From Coccinella septempunctata (lineage: Eukaryota; Arthropoda; Insecta; Coleoptera; Coccinellidae), in the NCBI RefSeq assembly GCF_907165205.1, contig NC_058196.1, forward strand, positions 2,522,501-2,586,500: a stretch of 64,000 nt of DNA. Direction: 5' to 3'. Below the pieces are notes generated by a model that searched no databases, was not told where the DNA came from, and worked only from the letters and a program-made list of their open reading frames with translations. This document shows, piece after piece, positions 63,063 through 64,000 of this stretch; positions within the stretch are counted from its first letter, which is position 1; every line of letters begins with the position of its first letter. The position numbers and the translations under genes were made by a program.

Positions 63063-64000
63063 TCATGAATTTCATTTTCAATGTCTTAACCGGGCAGCCG
63101 AAAAATCTTAAGTATATAAGTAAAATGAAATATTCTCATATTATAAGAGCCAAAAACTTGGTTTCTTAAAAAACGGCATGGATTCCCCATTGAGTAACAT
63201 GTGACTCTGGTGACATGACATTGAATTTTCCAAGATTTCCAGCTTTCAGTATGCTTTAACGATAGAATGGTGCAACATTAAGGAATTGTTGTCGAAGTCA
63301 TAATGTATTTTTAACAGCATATCCACCAAAAAATTCTTTCGTTTCGTACTTTCATCGAAAAAAATTTGTTTAAATGAAAACCTCTATTTTAGTCGAATTA
63401 TGATCCATCCTATCCTTACTATGCCCAAAATTGACAAGGTATTCCTGGATACGGAATATTCTGCTATCGTTTTTCAAAATGGGGAATTATACGGAAATAA
63501 CTTGATATTAGTCCGAAAGTCACACTAAAACATTTGTAAGGCCTCACTATCTCCAAAATTTAAGACGATAATCGGAAATTATATTCACGCCCAGTAGAAA
63601 AAGAAGATATTAAAAAAAAAATAACCAATGCAAGTGACATTCAGTAAAGTGAAAATAAAATATTGCCAAAATAATGTCGAAATTAGACATAGTCAAACTT
63701 ATGCAACTTTTTGGCCGTCCAACTTCATTTGCTGTTTAGATTAGATATTTTATGATTTCTATGCTGATCCGGCTATCGAAAATATTCAAAATGATTTTGA
63801 AAAGGCCGTTGTATAGAAAAAAGTTCTATTTTGAGATGCTGGGGTTCGAACATAAATCGATAATTAATTTCAATATTTCCGAAAAATGCATCAACAATCA
63901 AATATCTTATTTCAAAATACTTCAAAGTTCATGCTATACAATTCCTTGTTTTCGCAGGTAGTAATTATGACCAAATCGGTCCGTTGCGGGCGGAAACGTT
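63063..64000 (-). repeat. Shared spacer module T (inverted copy 5), reaches window end
   Basis: Reverse complement of 59429-60467 without the (ATTT)n run. It ends at AAACGTT, the module start, so the element may continue beyond the window. Confidence 0.75.

Noticed and set aside
63950..64000. Hammerhead in module T (GGAAACGTT after a GC-rich stretch)
   Set aside because: GAAACGTT is present, but no stem pairs directly before GAAAC and no CUGAUGA core lies upstream.

Overview
The window is eukaryotic, AT-rich and built almost entirely of repeats. I read it as arthropod, most likely insect: the one recurrent promoter has a TATA box spaced about 31 bp from an arthropod-type TCA(G/T)T initiator, and the mobile elements are CR1/Jockey-like LINEs, Penelope-like elements (PLEs) and an R4/Dong-like LINE. 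No conventional host gene, tRNA, rRNA or CRISPR array was seen. The species was not identified.

Layout. (1) Positions 1-39578 hold a head-to-tail array of a composite unit with a 10.66-kb period: U1 (1-10664), U2 (10665-25573, enlarged by a PLE insertion), U3 (25574-36519) and U4 (36520-39578, cut short). Each full unit carries, in order, the end of a 5'-truncated LINE (N3, + strand), a single-copy core with a TATA/initiator promoter and a 169-codon ORF, a region of ~190-bp sub-repeats, LINE N1 (- strand), LINE N2 (- strand, decayed), a 5'-truncated PLE (PLE1, + strand) and a short leader into the next N3. Shared changes make U1/U2 one sister pair and U3/U4 another. (2) A 4.5-kb PLE2 insertion (20331-24837) splits N3 in U2. 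It consists of two copies in opposite orientation with both 3' ends outward, and has a 12-bp target duplication. (3) Positions 39579-42317 break the array. They hold fragments of an R4/Dong-like RT and of a third PLE, plus sequence I cannot assign. (4) Positions 42318-64000 hold an older, less homogenised array. A shared ~1-kb spacer (module T) leads either into the 169-codon gene unit (U5, U6) or into a zinc-knuckle Gag-like pseudogene unit, some of them inverted. Two further LINEs (N4 with a 1.18-kb hexanucleotide tail, and N5) interrupt one Gag-like copy.

How it fits together. The U5 and U6 genes lie 3948 bp apart and appear to show the ancestral satellite-like unit: module T, promoter, 169-codon ORF, sub-repeats, linker S. 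The 10.66-kb units look like a derivative in which N1, N2 and PLE1 replaced module T and N3 entered the leader; that derivative was then amplified recently, since its copies are nearly identical. The six-copy small basic ORF with a conserved core promoter, and the Gag-like module that alternates with it behind the same spacer, are the parts I cannot assign to a described system. The PLEs carry minimal hammerhead-ribozyme motifs, and one shows a compensatory change that fits a dimeric ribozyme model.
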